From contig JALTKC010000567.1 in the NCBI GenBank assembly GCA_027076245.1, positions 1 through 30,723 of the forward strand: a DNA stretch of 30,723 nt, in the 5' to 3' direction. Positions 1 through 7,889 of this stretch are shown here, piece after piece; the first letter of the stretch is position 1, and every line of letters starts with the position of its first letter. Both the position numbers and the translations under genes were made by a program. Below the pieces are notes generated by a model, which was given only the letters and a program-made list of their open reading frames with translations, did not search any database and was not told where the DNA came from. The stretch is from Gammaproteobacteria bacterium (lineage in GTDB: Bacteria > Pseudomonadota > Gammaproteobacteria > GRL18).

Positions 1-1238
1 CTGATGGCCCTGATATGGAAATGGTTCAGGAACATTTTGAATACATTCGTGAACTGAACAAAAAGCTCCTGTGTGAAGAAGCAGGTAAAAACGAAGGCGA
101 CAAGGACGACTACGATACCGACAAGTGTAAAGCACTGCGTGCTGAAATGGCAGATGCCTTTATGAAGCTTAAGCGTACCCACAAACTGAATGAACGTATG
201 ATTTCTGGTCTGCGTTCACTGATTGAGCGTATTCGTCAGCACGAAAAAGTAATTCTGACGGCCTGTGTAGAAAAAGCTCACATGCCCAGAAAAGAATTTA
301 TTACTTCGTTTCCCTATAACGAAACCGATCTGACCTGGCTGGATAAGCACATTGAAGCGGATGAACCTTATTCAGAAGTACTTAAAGAACATGCGGATGA
401 AATCCGTAAAGCCCAGCGTAAACTGGTAGCCATAGAAAAAGAATGCCGTATGAGCATTTCCGGTTTAAAAGATATTAACCGTCAGATGTCCATTGGTGAA
501 GCTAAAGCTCGTCGCGCTAAAAAAGAAATGGTGGAAGCTAACCTGCGTCTGGTTATTTCCATTGCCAAAAAATACACCAACCGAGGCCTGCAGTTCCTGG
601 ACTTAATTCAGGAAGGCAATATTGGTCTGATGAAAGCCGTAGACAAATTTGAGTACCGACGCGGCTACAAGTTTTCAACCTATGCGACCTGGTGGATCCG
701 TCAGGCCATAACCCGTTCCATTGCGGATCAGGCCCGTACTATCCGTATTCCAGTCCACATGATTGAAACCATTAATAAACTCAATCGTGTTTCCCGCCAG
801 TTATTACAGGAAAAAGGCCGTGAAGCCACGCCTGAAGAACTGGCCGAGAAAATGGAAATGCCGGAAGACAAGGTACGTAAAGTACTTAAAATTGCCAAGG
901 AACCCATCTCCATGGAAACCCCCATTGGGGATGATGAAGATTCGCATCTGGGTGATTTTATTGAAGATCAGAACATACAGTCGCCTGCAGAAACGGCCAA
1001 TACCACCGGTCTGAAAAATGCGACCCGTTCCATTCTGGAGGGCTTAACTGCCAGAGAATCCAAGGTCCTGAGAATGCGCTTTGGTATCGACATGAATACC
1101 GATCATACTCTGGAAGAAGTGGGTAAACAGTTTGATGTGACTCGGGAACGTATCCGACAGATTGAAGCCAAGGCTTTACGCAAACTGCGCCACCCAACCC
1201 GTTCAGAAATGCTACGCAGCTTTATGCGCGAGGACTAA
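1..1238 (+). CDS. rpoD: RNA polymerase sigma-70 factor RpoD (5'-truncated)
   Basis: Primary housekeeping sigma factor, which directs RNA polymerase to -10/-35 promoters. The reading frame is open from base 3 with no start inside the window, so the N-terminus (region 1.1 and part of the non-conserved region) lies off the left edge. Counting from the first internal Met at 15, the protein has the rest of the non-conserved region, then region 2 (MSIGEAKARRAKKEMVEANL, DLIQEGNIGLMKAVDKFEYR, YATWWIRQAITR), region 3 (IPVHMIETINKLNR) and region 4 with the helix-turn-helix (TLEEVGKQFDVTRERIRQIE). It ends in RSFMRED, close to the E. coli C-terminus. Near-identity to E. coli RpoD across regions 2 and 4 supports a gammaproteobacterial host. 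The gene precedes a tRNA on the same strand, an arrangement common in gammaproteobacteria. Confidence 0.98.
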   Translation, partial: DGPDMEMVQEHFEYIRELNKKLLCEEAGKNEGDKDDYDTDKCKALRAEMADAFMKLKRTHKLNERMISGLRSLIERIRQHEKVILTACVEKAHMPRKEFITSFPYNETDLTWLDKHIEADEPYSEVLKEHADEIRKAQRKLVAIEKECRMSISGLKDINRQMSIGEAKARRAKKEMVEANLRLVISIAKKYTNRGLQFLDLIQEGNIGLMKAVDKFEYRRGYKFSTYATWWIRQAITRSIADQARTIRIPVHMIETINKLNRVSRQLLQEKGREATPEELAEKMEMPEDKVRKVLKIAKEPISMETPIGDDEDSHLGDFIEDQNIQSPAETANTTGLKNATRSILEGLTARESKVLRMRFGIDMNTDHTLEEVGKQFDVTRERIRQIEAKALRKLRHPTRSEMLRSFMRED

Positions 1239-1261
1239 AAAATCCGTCCCTTTTCTACCCC

Positions 1262-1319
1262 GAGAAGCTAGTCATAATCACCATTACCCGATATAATACC
1301 TAGCTTCTCAATCCCTCGG
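1262..1319 (+). terminator. inverted repeat after rpoD, possible terminator
   Basis: GAGAAGCTAG (1262-1271) is exactly repeated in inverted form as CTAGCTTCTC (1310-1319), with a 38-nt spacer, 23 nt after the rpoD stop. The loop is long and no T-run follows directly, so this is not a textbook intrinsic terminator. The right arm lies just downstream of a TATAAT box, so the structure may instead belong to the tRNA promoter region. Confidence 0.3.
1302..1307 (+). promoter_or_regulatory. possible -10 box of the tRNA gene
   Basis: A perfect TATAAT sits 34 nt upstream of the tRNA 5' end. No good -35 match was found about 17 nt further upstream. The position suits a tRNA transcribed with a short 5' leader that RNase P removes. 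It is a sequence match only. Confidence 0.35.
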
Positions 1320-1341
1320 TTTACACCGACACCCTCTATAA

Positions 1342-1418
1342 GGGCCTGTAGCTCAGTTGGTTAGAGCATCCGACTCATAATCGGCAGGTCGACAGTTCGA
1401 GTCTGTCCAGGCCCACCA
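1342..1418 (+). tRNA. tRNA with CAU anticodon (tRNA-Ile2 or elongator tRNA-Met)
   Basis: A 77-nt cloverleaf with encoded CCA. The acceptor stem GGGCCTG pairs with CAGGCCC, the D stem is GCTC/GAGC, the anticodon loop is CTCATAA (anticodon CAU) and the T stem is GACAG/CTGTC around TTCGAGT. The anticodon stem pairs over four positions (CCGA/TCGG), with T·C opposed at 27-43. CAU can be elongator Met or, after lysidine modification by TilS, Ile (AUA codons). Acceptor pairs C4-G69 and C5-G68 and the 30-40 G-C pair resemble E. coli tRNA-Ile2 more than elongator tRNA-Met. I lean to Ile2, though automated pipelines would probably label it Met. It is not initiator fMet, since the acceptor stem starts with a normal pair. 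Confidence 0.95.
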
Positions 1419-1454
1419 TTTTATCTTTATAAAATAATCTATAGTCATGCGACC

Positions 1455-1549
1455 ATAAAGTGGCCACAATGGCCAGCTTATGATAACAGGTTACTATAAA
1501 GTGGCCGTCTTTCCTGCCTGCCTATCCGGGACTTATTTTTCGATAGGCA
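1455..1549. repeat. short direct repeat and hairpin downstream of the tRNA
   Basis: The tRNA-hemerythrin interval (1419-1675) contains no convincing gene. It holds an 11-bp direct repeat, ATAAAGTGGCC, at 1455-1465 and 1496-1506, and an 8-bp inverted repeat, TGCCTATC (1519-1526) with GATAGGCA (1542-1549), separated by 15 nt. The hairpin could end tRNA transcription, but no T-run follows it. Confidence 0.35.
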
Positions 1550-1675
1550 TTCTTCTCTATAGATGACACTTTGAATGGCTAATATATAAAAGTATCGATT
1601 TTATAAACAAAAATGGGTATTAGTGATAGGATATATTCTATAAACTGTTAAACCTACTATTCAGGAGCGGTGTCT

Positions 1676-2074
1676 ATGAAAGATTTAATCTGGGATGAAT
1701 CATTAAGTGTTCAGGTGGATGAGATTGATGATGATCATCGGCGGTTGATTGAGTTGTTTAATATACTCAGCCATGCGGTTGCAGAAAATGACAGCCTGAT
1801 TTATATCGAAGCGGTTCTGGAAGAACTGATCAGTTGTACGGTCTGGCATTTTAGGCATGAAGAGCGTCTGATGATTAAACATAATTATGCAGACTATGCT
1901 GAACACAAGGCGGATCATGAAGCCCTGATTGACAGTGTCAGAGACTTACAGAAAAGATTTCGGGCTGCGGGTAGGCTATCGGATGAAGACATCCGTTTTC
2001 TTGAACACTGGCTGACCGGGCATATCCTCAGTGCGGATATGAAACTGGGGGCTTTTCTGGGTGAAATTATTTAA
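1676..2074 (+). CDS. bacteriohemerythrin (di-iron O2-binding protein)
   Basis: A single-domain hemerythrin of about 132 aa. It has the expected order of iron ligands: H21 in DDDHRRL, the HFRHEERL segment, a later HKADHEAL histidine pair, and HILSADMKLG with the final His and Asp. The N-terminal IWDESLSVQVDEID is typical of bacteriohemerythrins, which bind O2 in the cytoplasm for sensing, storage or delivery. A GTG at 1670 is in frame, but ATG 1676 is preferred because AGGAG (1663-1667) lies 8 nt upstream of it. No signal peptide is present. The next gene, 78 bp downstream on the same strand, encodes a PilZ-like protein, so an O2 or redox signalling role is possible. That link is inference. 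Confidence 0.93.
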   Translation: MKDLIWDESLSVQVDEIDDDHRRLIELFNILSHAVAENDSLIYIEAVLEELISCTVWHFRHEERLMIKHNYADYAEHKADHEALIDSVRDLQKRFRAAGRLSDEDIRFLEHWLTGHILSADMKLGAFLGEII

Positions 2075-2152
2075 GAGTTGGTACTATACTTGTGCTTATT
2101 ATAAGTATGAAAAACAGTCAGTATTTTCTATACTTTACAAATAAGAAGCGTC

Positions 2153-3970
2153 TTGGATAAAAAATATAAAAGGATACTCATAAGCATGTTCCATCCAGGT
2201 CTGAGGTTGCCTAAACAGGAAGTTATTACGGACGACTATCAAGGTATTTTGCCGGAAGTACTGTCAATTCAAAACTGGTTAAATAAGCGTGATCCATCAG
2301 ACAGAGCCGGTTTGTTAAAAACTCTGACTGAATTAAACCGGGTTCAATGCGATCCCGATTTGCGGGTCACCCTGATGAAAATTATGGATAAGGAAATTCA
2401 CAAGGAACTGGAGTACCTGTACAGAAAAACTGAGCTGGTTTCTTTTCCTGTGGCAGAAGAATATCAGTCCCTAATTGATATTATGCAGCATCTGCTGCTG
2501 GAAAGTTCAGTGGCCTACCAGATTGTTGTTAATGACATCACTAATAACAAAGATTATCTGAATCAGTATCTGGGCAATATCCTGCCAGAGGCATTGTTTA
2601 TGGCCTTGGAATACCTTAGCCGCCTGCTGGTGGAACGCTATGAATTCTATCTTTCTGAACCTCCCTATATCTGGCAGGAGCTGAACCAGCTTTATCTGTT
2701 GGCAGAACGCATTGGTGCCCAGAATGAAGTCATGCCTTCCAGGCAGTCAATTAAAAATACTTACCTTAAAATCGTTATCCTGAAGCTGCTGGATCCTTAC
2801 CGGCTAATGCGTCTGGAATCCAGAAAAATACATGTCCTGCTGGATAAATGGGTAGAGCATAGTCATTTAAAAAGCTTTGCAGGACAAAACCCGGAGCATC
2901 ATCATGTGGTGGATTTATTATCGGATTGGCCACCTCACTGTTTTGATCCGGATAAAGATAAGGTAAAACCCGGACAGGACTATGAAGGCCGTATTATTGA
3001 TATGGAGCCGTTACGCCTGTTTATTGATGAATATCTGCAGCGAATTGATCAGGATAAACAGCAGAAGGCTCTTAATTACCAGTCCCGTATTCACTATGAA
3101 ATGCTGCAGCGGATCAGAGATGAGCTGAAAGTGTATAAAGAAAGAGCTGAGGAGCGAGTGCTTTCCGGTAATGAGATCCGGCTGGTGTCCGGACTGACGG
3201 CCTGTCATCACTTTATTAATCATCGCAAGCCCTTTGATCCGCAGCGGGAAATTCATCAGTGGCAGGAAAAAAAACTGGCAGCGGTTCAGGAAAAAGAAAC
3301 CGATGACTCTGAAATTAATCTGATTAACCTTCTCGAAGAAGAACGCCTGCTGAATAAAAAGAATCCAATGGGGGAGTTACAGTCCATCAATCCGTTTATG
3401 GAAGAAGAAAAAGTGGTGGGTGATGAATGGGAACAGATTTATGCCACATCAGTAGTTAGAGCCAATATTTTTGAGTCGCAGCAGCAGTTTAATGAGAATA
3501 TGCAGGAGCAGGTCTGGAAGCAGCGCAATGAAAGTAAACACGGTATGTTGCTGGTTGGTCGTAATGATATAGAAATGCCCATTGCTGTGGGCATGCTGGT
3601 GGCTTATCGTCTGGCTGTTGAAAAAGCCTATTGTCTGGCCAGTGTCAAATGGCTGCGCATTAATCCTCATAAAGGTATGGCTATTGGTATTCACCTGATA
3701 GCTGTACATTCCAGAGCAGTTGCAGTTAAAGCTGAAGAGGGTGTCGGAGCAGGGGGAAAATATAACCGGGCTTTCCTGATTTCAGAAAATGATACCCGGG
3801 ACAAAAAAGATAAGCTGCATTTAATTGTCCCAGCCGGAATTTATGATATTGGCAGCACGCTTAAAATCTGGCATAACCAGAAATTAAACGAAATCAGGAT
3901 AGAAAAAATTCTGGAAGCCACCGATTCTTTTGAAAGGGTGGCGTTCCAGGTTATCAGAAAAAAGAAATGA
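2153..3970 (+). CDS. conserved 605-aa protein, possible PilZ-like C-terminal domain
   Basis: A large soluble protein I do not recognise by name. The first 430 residues or so look helical and charged, with no transmembrane segment. The C-terminal part (about 425-605) is richer in beta-type sequence. It contains N459-E-S461-K-H-G464, which fits the (D/N)xSxxG half of the c-di-GMP-binding PilZ signature. This is followed by GMLVAYRL, SVKWLRINPHKGMAIGIHLI and AVAVK, resembling PilZ barrel strands. A clean RxxxR half was not identified, so c-di-GMP binding is unproven. The start is TTG at 2153, because the frame upstream is closed by a TGA at 2108. The Shine-Dalgarno sequence is weak and an alternative start is ATG 2186. 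The gene converges on the cytochrome gene, with 7 bp between stops. Confidence 0.75.
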   Translation: MDKKYKRILISMFHPGLRLPKQEVITDDYQGILPEVLSIQNWLNKRDPSDRAGLLKTLTELNRVQCDPDLRVTLMKIMDKEIHKELEYLYRKTELVSFPVAEEYQSLIDIMQHLLLESSVAYQIVVNDITNNKDYLNQYLGNILPEALFMALEYLSRLLVERYEFYLSEPPYIWQELNQLYLLAERIGAQNEVMPSRQSIKNTYLKIVILKLLDPYRLMRLESRKIHVLLDKWVEHSHLKSFAGQNPEHHHVVDLLSDWPPHCFDPDKDKVKPGQDYEGRIIDMEPLRLFIDEYLQRIDQDKQQKALNYQSRIHYEMLQRIRDELKVYKERAEERVLSGNEIRLVSGLTACHHFINHRKPFDPQREIHQWQEKKLAAVQEKETDDSEINLINLLEEERLLNKKNPMGELQSINPFMEEEKVVGDEWEQIYATSVVRANIFESQQQFNENMQEQVWKQRNESKHGMLLVGRNDIEMPIAVGMLVAYRLAVEKAYCLASVKWLRINPHKGMAIGIHLIAVHSRAVAVKAEEGVGAGGKYNRAFLISENDTRDKKDKLHLIVPAGIYDIGSTLKIWHNQKLNEIRIEKILEATDSFERVAFQVIRKKK

Positions 3971-3977
3971 TTTAGGT

Positions 3978-5225
3978 TTAAGGGTTCCCGGGGAGTGCAA
4001 TCCAGAATGGGAATTCACCACTGGGCACTCTGGCTTCTACTGCCATTGTGCTGGTATTAATCACAGCAATTTCATTTTTTTTAGGCAAAGTAACATAAAG
4101 CCACTGACTGTTCTTGCTGGCTCGAATACCGTGTGAGGCAGAACCCACTTTTATGTCTCTGGATTCCAGAGTTTGGGTGTCAATGACACTGATATAATCA
4201 TCCCCAATAGCGGCTGTAGCAGCGTATTGACCATTAGGAAAAACATCAATACCACCGTGACCATTGCCGACGGTAATAATTTTATTTACCTTTCCTGTTA
4301 TTAAATCGACAACAGCGACATGATGGACAAAATCCCGGACAAAAGCGGTTTGCTCATCAGCCGATAAATCCAGATTGTGGGGGCCAGTAATACCCGGAAC
4401 TGGGATGACCCGGATCAATTTTTGTTTCTGTGTATCAATAACACCAAGGCCGTCACCACCCTGTAAAGTCACATAGGCCAGTTTGCCGTCTTTGGTAAAG
4501 CGGACATTATGAGGGCCTTTTTTTGTTTTTATGGTATGGCTGACTCTGAGCGTTTTCAGGTTAATGACTGTAATATCGGCAGACCCCTGATTACTGATAT
4601 AGGCCTGTTTACCATCAGGGGAGACTTTAACACCTTTAGGGGCTTTACCGGTTTTTAAAATGGCCAACTGCCTACCGTTTTGGGTATTAAAGATATAGAC
4701 AGTATTACTGGAAGGGCTGGTAGATAAGAGCATTTTTTTATTGGGAGTTATAGCGGTATAAAGCATATTGGGGCCACCTGGCCAGCTTTGTTGCTGTGGA
4801 AACGTTTCAATGGTGGCACTTTTTTTCATGGAAATATAGACATTTTCAGGAAACTCCCGAGGACTGGCTTTGCCTGTTCTGGACTTGTCTGCAACAGAAG
4901 CCTGAGCAGTACTTATTTTTAGGCTGGAAAAATAAGCCGCCAGATCTGCTATATCATCATTGGATAAAGTGGCCGCCATAGCATTCATAGTCGGATCTTT
5001 TCGACTGCCGTTTTTAAAAGCGGTGAGTTGTTTAATAATATAAGCCTGTTTCTGTCCTGCCAGATTGGGAAATTCTTCACTTAATCCGATACCATTGAGT
5101 CCATGACAGCCTGCACAGGCGGCGGCTTTGGTTTTACCCTGGGTAATATCACCAGCCCAAAGAGTGTGGCTTAGTGTCAGTAAAGCAGTGCTGATAAAAG
5201 CCAACTTAAAAGAAATTTTTTTCAT
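3978..5225 (-). CDS. secreted cytochrome c fused to a YVTN-type beta-propeller
   Basis: 415 aa. A Sec signal peptide (KLAFISTALLTLSHTLWAGD, cleavage probably near residue 25) precedes a small class I cytochrome c domain with the haem-binding site CAGCH and a distal Met candidate in DPTMNAMAATL, up to about residue 104. A linker leads into repeats of the YVTN/NHL beta-propeller type, for example KGVKVSPDGKQAYISNQGSAD, PHNVRFTKDGKLAYVT and HGGIDVFPNGQYAATA, each repeat about 40 residues. The protein is therefore predicted to be periplasmic and to carry electrons. The propeller resembles those of NirF/NirN-like and surface proteins, but the substrate is unknown. It is divergent from the ECF sigma gene across 188 bp, so it could be a target of that sigma factor. 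Confidence 0.88.
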   Translation of the reverse strand: MKKISFKLAFISTALLTLSHTLWAGDITQGKTKAAACAGCHGLNGIGLSEEFPNLAGQKQAYIIKQLTAFKNGSRKDPTMNAMAATLSNDDIADLAAYFSSLKISTAQASVADKSRTGKASPREFPENVYISMKKSATIETFPQQQSWPGGPNMLYTAITPNKKMLLSTSPSSNTVYIFNTQNGRQLAILKTGKAPKGVKVSPDGKQAYISNQGSADITVINLKTLRVSHTIKTKKGPHNVRFTKDGKLAYVTLQGGDGLGVIDTQKQKLIRVIPVPGITGPHNLDLSADEQTAFVRDFVHHVAVVDLITGKVNKIITVGNGHGGIDVFPNGQYAATAAIGDDYISVIDTQTLESRDIKVGSASHGIRASKNSQWLYVTLPKKNEIAVINTSTMAVEARVPSGEFPFWIALPGNP

Positions 5226-5413
5226 TTTTTGTGTCCATTGGTTATTGTGAAAGATGTGTTTAAAAGTACATTATTGTTAAAGGGCGTCAGGAGGCCGGAT
5301 TTTATTCCCGTAAAAATAAAAAATAATGTTTTCACTGTGATCAGGGAATAAATTTTGACCTGGTTACGCCCTGTAGGGTGCACACTGGTCAGGTTAAATG
5401 AGAAATTGACTCA

Positions 5414-6004
5414 ATGAATTTTTTCAGACGGAAAAAACAACGACAGCAAAACTTTCAACAGGTAACGGCTCCGTGGCGAGAGCGGTTGTATAATGTGGCG
5501 CTGAGACAAACCCGGACTTCGGCCAGGGCAGAGGACTGGGTGCAGGAAACATTGATGCGTGCCTGGCAGGACTTTGATGATCTGACTGATCATCAGGCGG
5601 TGTATGCCTGGTTATTAAAAATCCTGGATCATGTGATTGCGGATGATATAAGAAAAGAGGCCAGAAGACAGCAACTTGCCCCGGTTATTTCAACAGAGGA
5701 AATATTTTTGCAGGAACAGCAAAGTTCCTGCCAGGGACCCTTTGAGCAATTGCTGCAGCAACAGACGGATCAGCAATTGATACAAGCCATACAGTCTTTA
5801 CCGGAGGATTTTGGTAAGGTAATTTTATTACGGGATATTGAAGGACTGAGTTATCAGGCGTTATCCCGGATTCTGGATGTTCCGGAGGGTACTATAATGA
5901 GTCGTTTGTCACGTGGAAGGCGTTTATTAAGTAAACATTTAAACCGCTCAGAGAGTCAGGTGAGTTTTCCACAAACAAAAAAGGACAGGAAGGGGAGACT
6001 ATAA
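5414..6004 (+). CDS. ECF-family RNA polymerase sigma factor
   Basis: 196 aa. Region 2 is visible at about residues 20-90 (RLYNVALRQTRTSARAEDWV, QETLMRAWQDFDDL, YAWLLKILDHVIADDIRK). After a Gln-rich linker, region 4 follows at about 120-185 (IQSLPEDFGKVILLRDIEGL, SYQALSRILDVPEGTIMSRL, SRGRRLLSKHL), with the HTH in SYQALSRILDVPEGT. There is no region 3, as expected of ECF (group IV) sigmas. The stop codon is immediately followed by the ATG of a zinc-finger anti-sigma gene, which indicates co-transcription and translational coupling. The Shine-Dalgarno sequence is weak (GAGAAA, 5401-5406). The activating signal cannot be read from the sequence. The divergent cytochrome/propeller gene is the nearest candidate target besides itself. 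Confidence 0.93.
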   Translation: MNFFRRKKQRQQNFQQVTAPWRERLYNVALRQTRTSARAEDWVQETLMRAWQDFDDLTDHQAVYAWLLKILDHVIADDIRKEARRQQLAPVISTEEIFLQEQQSSCQGPFEQLLQQQTDQQLIQAIQSLPEDFGKVILLRDIEGLSYQALSRILDVPEGTIMSRLSRGRRLLSKHLNRSESQVSFPQTKKDRKGRL

Positions 6005-6793
6005 ATGACTGATAAGCGCAATTTAAAAGCCCTGCACCTGGAAATTCAGGATTTACTGGCGGGTTATGTGGATGACAGCCTGAGCGAGACAGAAAAATAC
6101 ATTGTAGAGGTGCATCTTGCAGGTTGTCAGGCCTGCCGAACCGATGTTGAGCGTCAGCAGCAGCTTAGCCACCGTCTGAATCACATTGCATACGCCCGCT
6201 TACCTGAGCGTTTGCAGCAGAAACTGGACAGAATATCGGAACAGCCAACCACGATAGCGGGAAAAAGATCCGGGCAGGATGGCTGGTGGGCATGGTTTGC
6301 TGGCTTTAAGCCTCGTTTTCAGATAACGCCCATAATAACATTAAGCGGCTGGGCGGTTGCCCTGATGCTGGTATTACTATTGCAGCTAAAACCACTTGAC
6401 CATCAGCATACGATTCCAATGGTGGCCCAGGTGCTGGCAGAATACCAGAGTGCAGGCACGTCCGGCCAGTTTGACCACCATAATGAAGTAGCCGTTAATG
6501 CCCCGGCCAGCTGGCCGGATGCACGAGTACTGGCCAGGTGGAAAACCAGTATTGGAGGTGCTCCGGCAATGGCCTACGCAGTCAGAAGTGGTGATCAGAT
6601 GGTGTTTCAATATGCGGTGACAGAAAAAGTGTTTTTTCGTAACCCGCAGGTGCGCATGAAAGTGGCAGAAGAAGGACGTTATCAGGCCAGAGAAGAGGGC
6701 CTGATGGTACTTGCCCTGCCGGCCAAACAGGCAGGGCTGTTAATTGTAGGGCCTGAACAGGCAATACCTGAAATCAGATCCATCAGGTTGTAG
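6005..6793 (+). CDS. membrane anti-sigma factor with zinc-binding HxxxCxxC motif
   Basis: 262 aa. The N-terminal domain has the ZAS signature H37-L-A-G-C41-Q-A-C44, which binds the sigma factor in the cytoplasm. One transmembrane segment (about 116-136, TLSGWAVALMLVLLLQL) is followed by a periplasmic domain of about 125 residues with no motif I recognise. The ATG abuts the sigma stop (TAAATG), so the pair is translationally coupled. The topology fits the usual scheme in which an envelope or redox cue releases the sigma factor. The C-terminal domain contains no Cys, so direct disulfide sensing there is unlikely. The gene converges on tatC with a 14-bp gap. Confidence 0.88.
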   Translation: MTDKRNLKALHLEIQDLLAGYVDDSLSETEKYIVEVHLAGCQACRTDVERQQQLSHRLNHIAYARLPERLQQKLDRISEQPTTIAGKRSGQDGWWAWFAGFKPRFQITPIITLSGWAVALMLVLLLQLKPLDHQHTIPMVAQVLAEYQSAGTSGQFDHHNEVAVNAPASWPDARVLARWKTSIGGAPAMAYAVRSGDQMVFQYAVTEKVFFRNPQVRMKVAEEGRYQAREEGLMVLALPAKQAGLLIVGPEQAIPEIRSIRL

Positions 6794-6807
6794 CTATAAA
6801 CACAGGA

Positions 6808-7833
6808 TTAAGGACCTTCTTCATCCTCGTCTTCTTCCCGCTCAATAGCATCCAGTTCAGCTTCCATTTCCTCATCGGTCATGGGGCGGTAGCGGGATTC
6901 CTCACTATCTGATATATCTTCAGATGCCGTATCTGTATGAGTCTGGGCAGTGGCTTCTTCAGAAGAAGTAGCCGCAGCAGCGGCAGTTGCTGCGGCCACA
7001 CCAGCCCCTGCTGCACCGGCTGTTGTTGCAGCAGAGTCTGTAGCACCGGAAGTGGTATCCGCCTGTTCCCGGGCTTCCTGTTCTGCCTTTTTATTACCGA
7101 TCATGCGGGAAAAAACCACGCCCAGTTCAAATAACAGCCAGATAGGGATGGCTAATAAGGTCTGGGAAATAATATCCGGCGGGGTCAGCAGCATGCCGAC
7201 AACAAAAGAGCCGACAATAATATAAGGCCGCTTTTCTGCCAGCTTGTCTGCATTGGTTACACCGGTAATGGTCAGCACAATAGTGACAATGGGGACTTCA
7301 AAAGCCAGGCCAAAGGCAAAAAACATTTTCAGGACAAAATCGAGGTACTGACTGATGTCCGTCATCATGGATACGCCTTCCGGTGTGGTGGCGGTAAAAA
7401 AAGCAAACATCAGGGGGAAAACGATATAAAATGAAAAAACAATACCGGCATAAAACAGGAAAATACTGGACACCAGCAAGGGCAGAGCCAGCCGTTTTTC
7501 ATGGCGGTACAGGCCCGGTGCCACAAAGGACCAGAACTGATAAAAAATAAAGGGAATGGCAATAAAAATTGAAGTGACCAGACTTAACTTAAACGGGGTT
7601 AAAAACGGCGCCGCCACCCCGGTGGCAATCATGGTGCTGCCTTCAGGCAGTTGTGCCAGCAAGGGGGCTGATACAATGTGGTAGAGGTCGTTGGCAAAAA
7701 AGAACAGCACCATAAAAATGGCAATAACCACCACAACAATACGCAGAATCCTGTCGCGTAATTCAATTAAATGGCTCATAAACGGTTGTTCATGTTCCAA
7801 TTGTGGTTCCTGATCGGCCTGTGATGTACTCAT
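6808..7833 (-). CDS. tatC: Sec-independent protein translocase TatC with long Ala-rich/acidic C-terminal tail
   Basis: Polytopic core of the twin-arginine translocase, which binds the RR signal peptide of folded substrates. The first 250 residues or so match TatC: the cytoplasmic N-terminal helix PFMSHLIELRDRILR, six transmembrane segments, YQFWSFVAPGLYRHEKR with the conserved Glu, and FGLAFEVPIV and LTPPDIISQTLLAIPIWLLFE. After GNKKAEQEAREQ comes about 90 extra residues: an Ala/Thr/Gly-rich low-complexity stretch, then an acidic end (MTDEEMEAELDAIEREEDED). E. coli TatC ends near residue 258, so the tail is an addition. It is the last gene of tatABC, 56 bp after tatB. Confidence 0.97.
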   Translation of the reverse strand: MSTSQADQEPQLEHEQPFMSHLIELRDRILRIVVVVIAIFMVLFFFANDLYHIVSAPLLAQLPEGSTMIATGVAAPFLTPFKLSLVTSIFIAIPFIFYQFWSFVAPGLYRHEKRLALPLLVSSIFLFYAGIVFSFYIVFPLMFAFFTATTPEGVSMMTDISQYLDFVLKMFFAFGLAFEVPIVTIVLTITGVTNADKLAEKRPYIIVGSFVVGMLLTPPDIISQTLLAIPIWLLFELGVVFSRMIGNKKAEQEAREQADTTSGATDSAATTAGAAGAGVAAATAAAAATSSEEATAQTHTDTASEDISDSEESRYRPMTDEEMEAELDAIEREEDEDEEGP

Positions 7834-7889
7834 AAAATAAAAGTTTAGTCTCTTGTATCTGGTCTTCTGTTTTTAGTCTGCTTAAGTTG

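Noticed and set aside
1455..1506. ATAAAGTGGCC direct repeats beside the tRNA as attachment sites
   Set aside because: The tRNA 3' end is not duplicated, no integrase is present, and the repeats are only 41 bp apart.
5226..5413. Direct or inverted GACCTGG / CTGGTCAGG words upstream of the ECF sigma gene
   Set aside because: They are not proper inverted repeats and no defined ECF -35/-10 pair was recognised, so no promoter is called.
6937..7225. Plus-strand open frames rich in Ser/Gly/Ala opposite the tatC tail
   Set aside because: They are mirror images of the low-complexity Ala-rich tail of tatC, whose core is clearly conserved.
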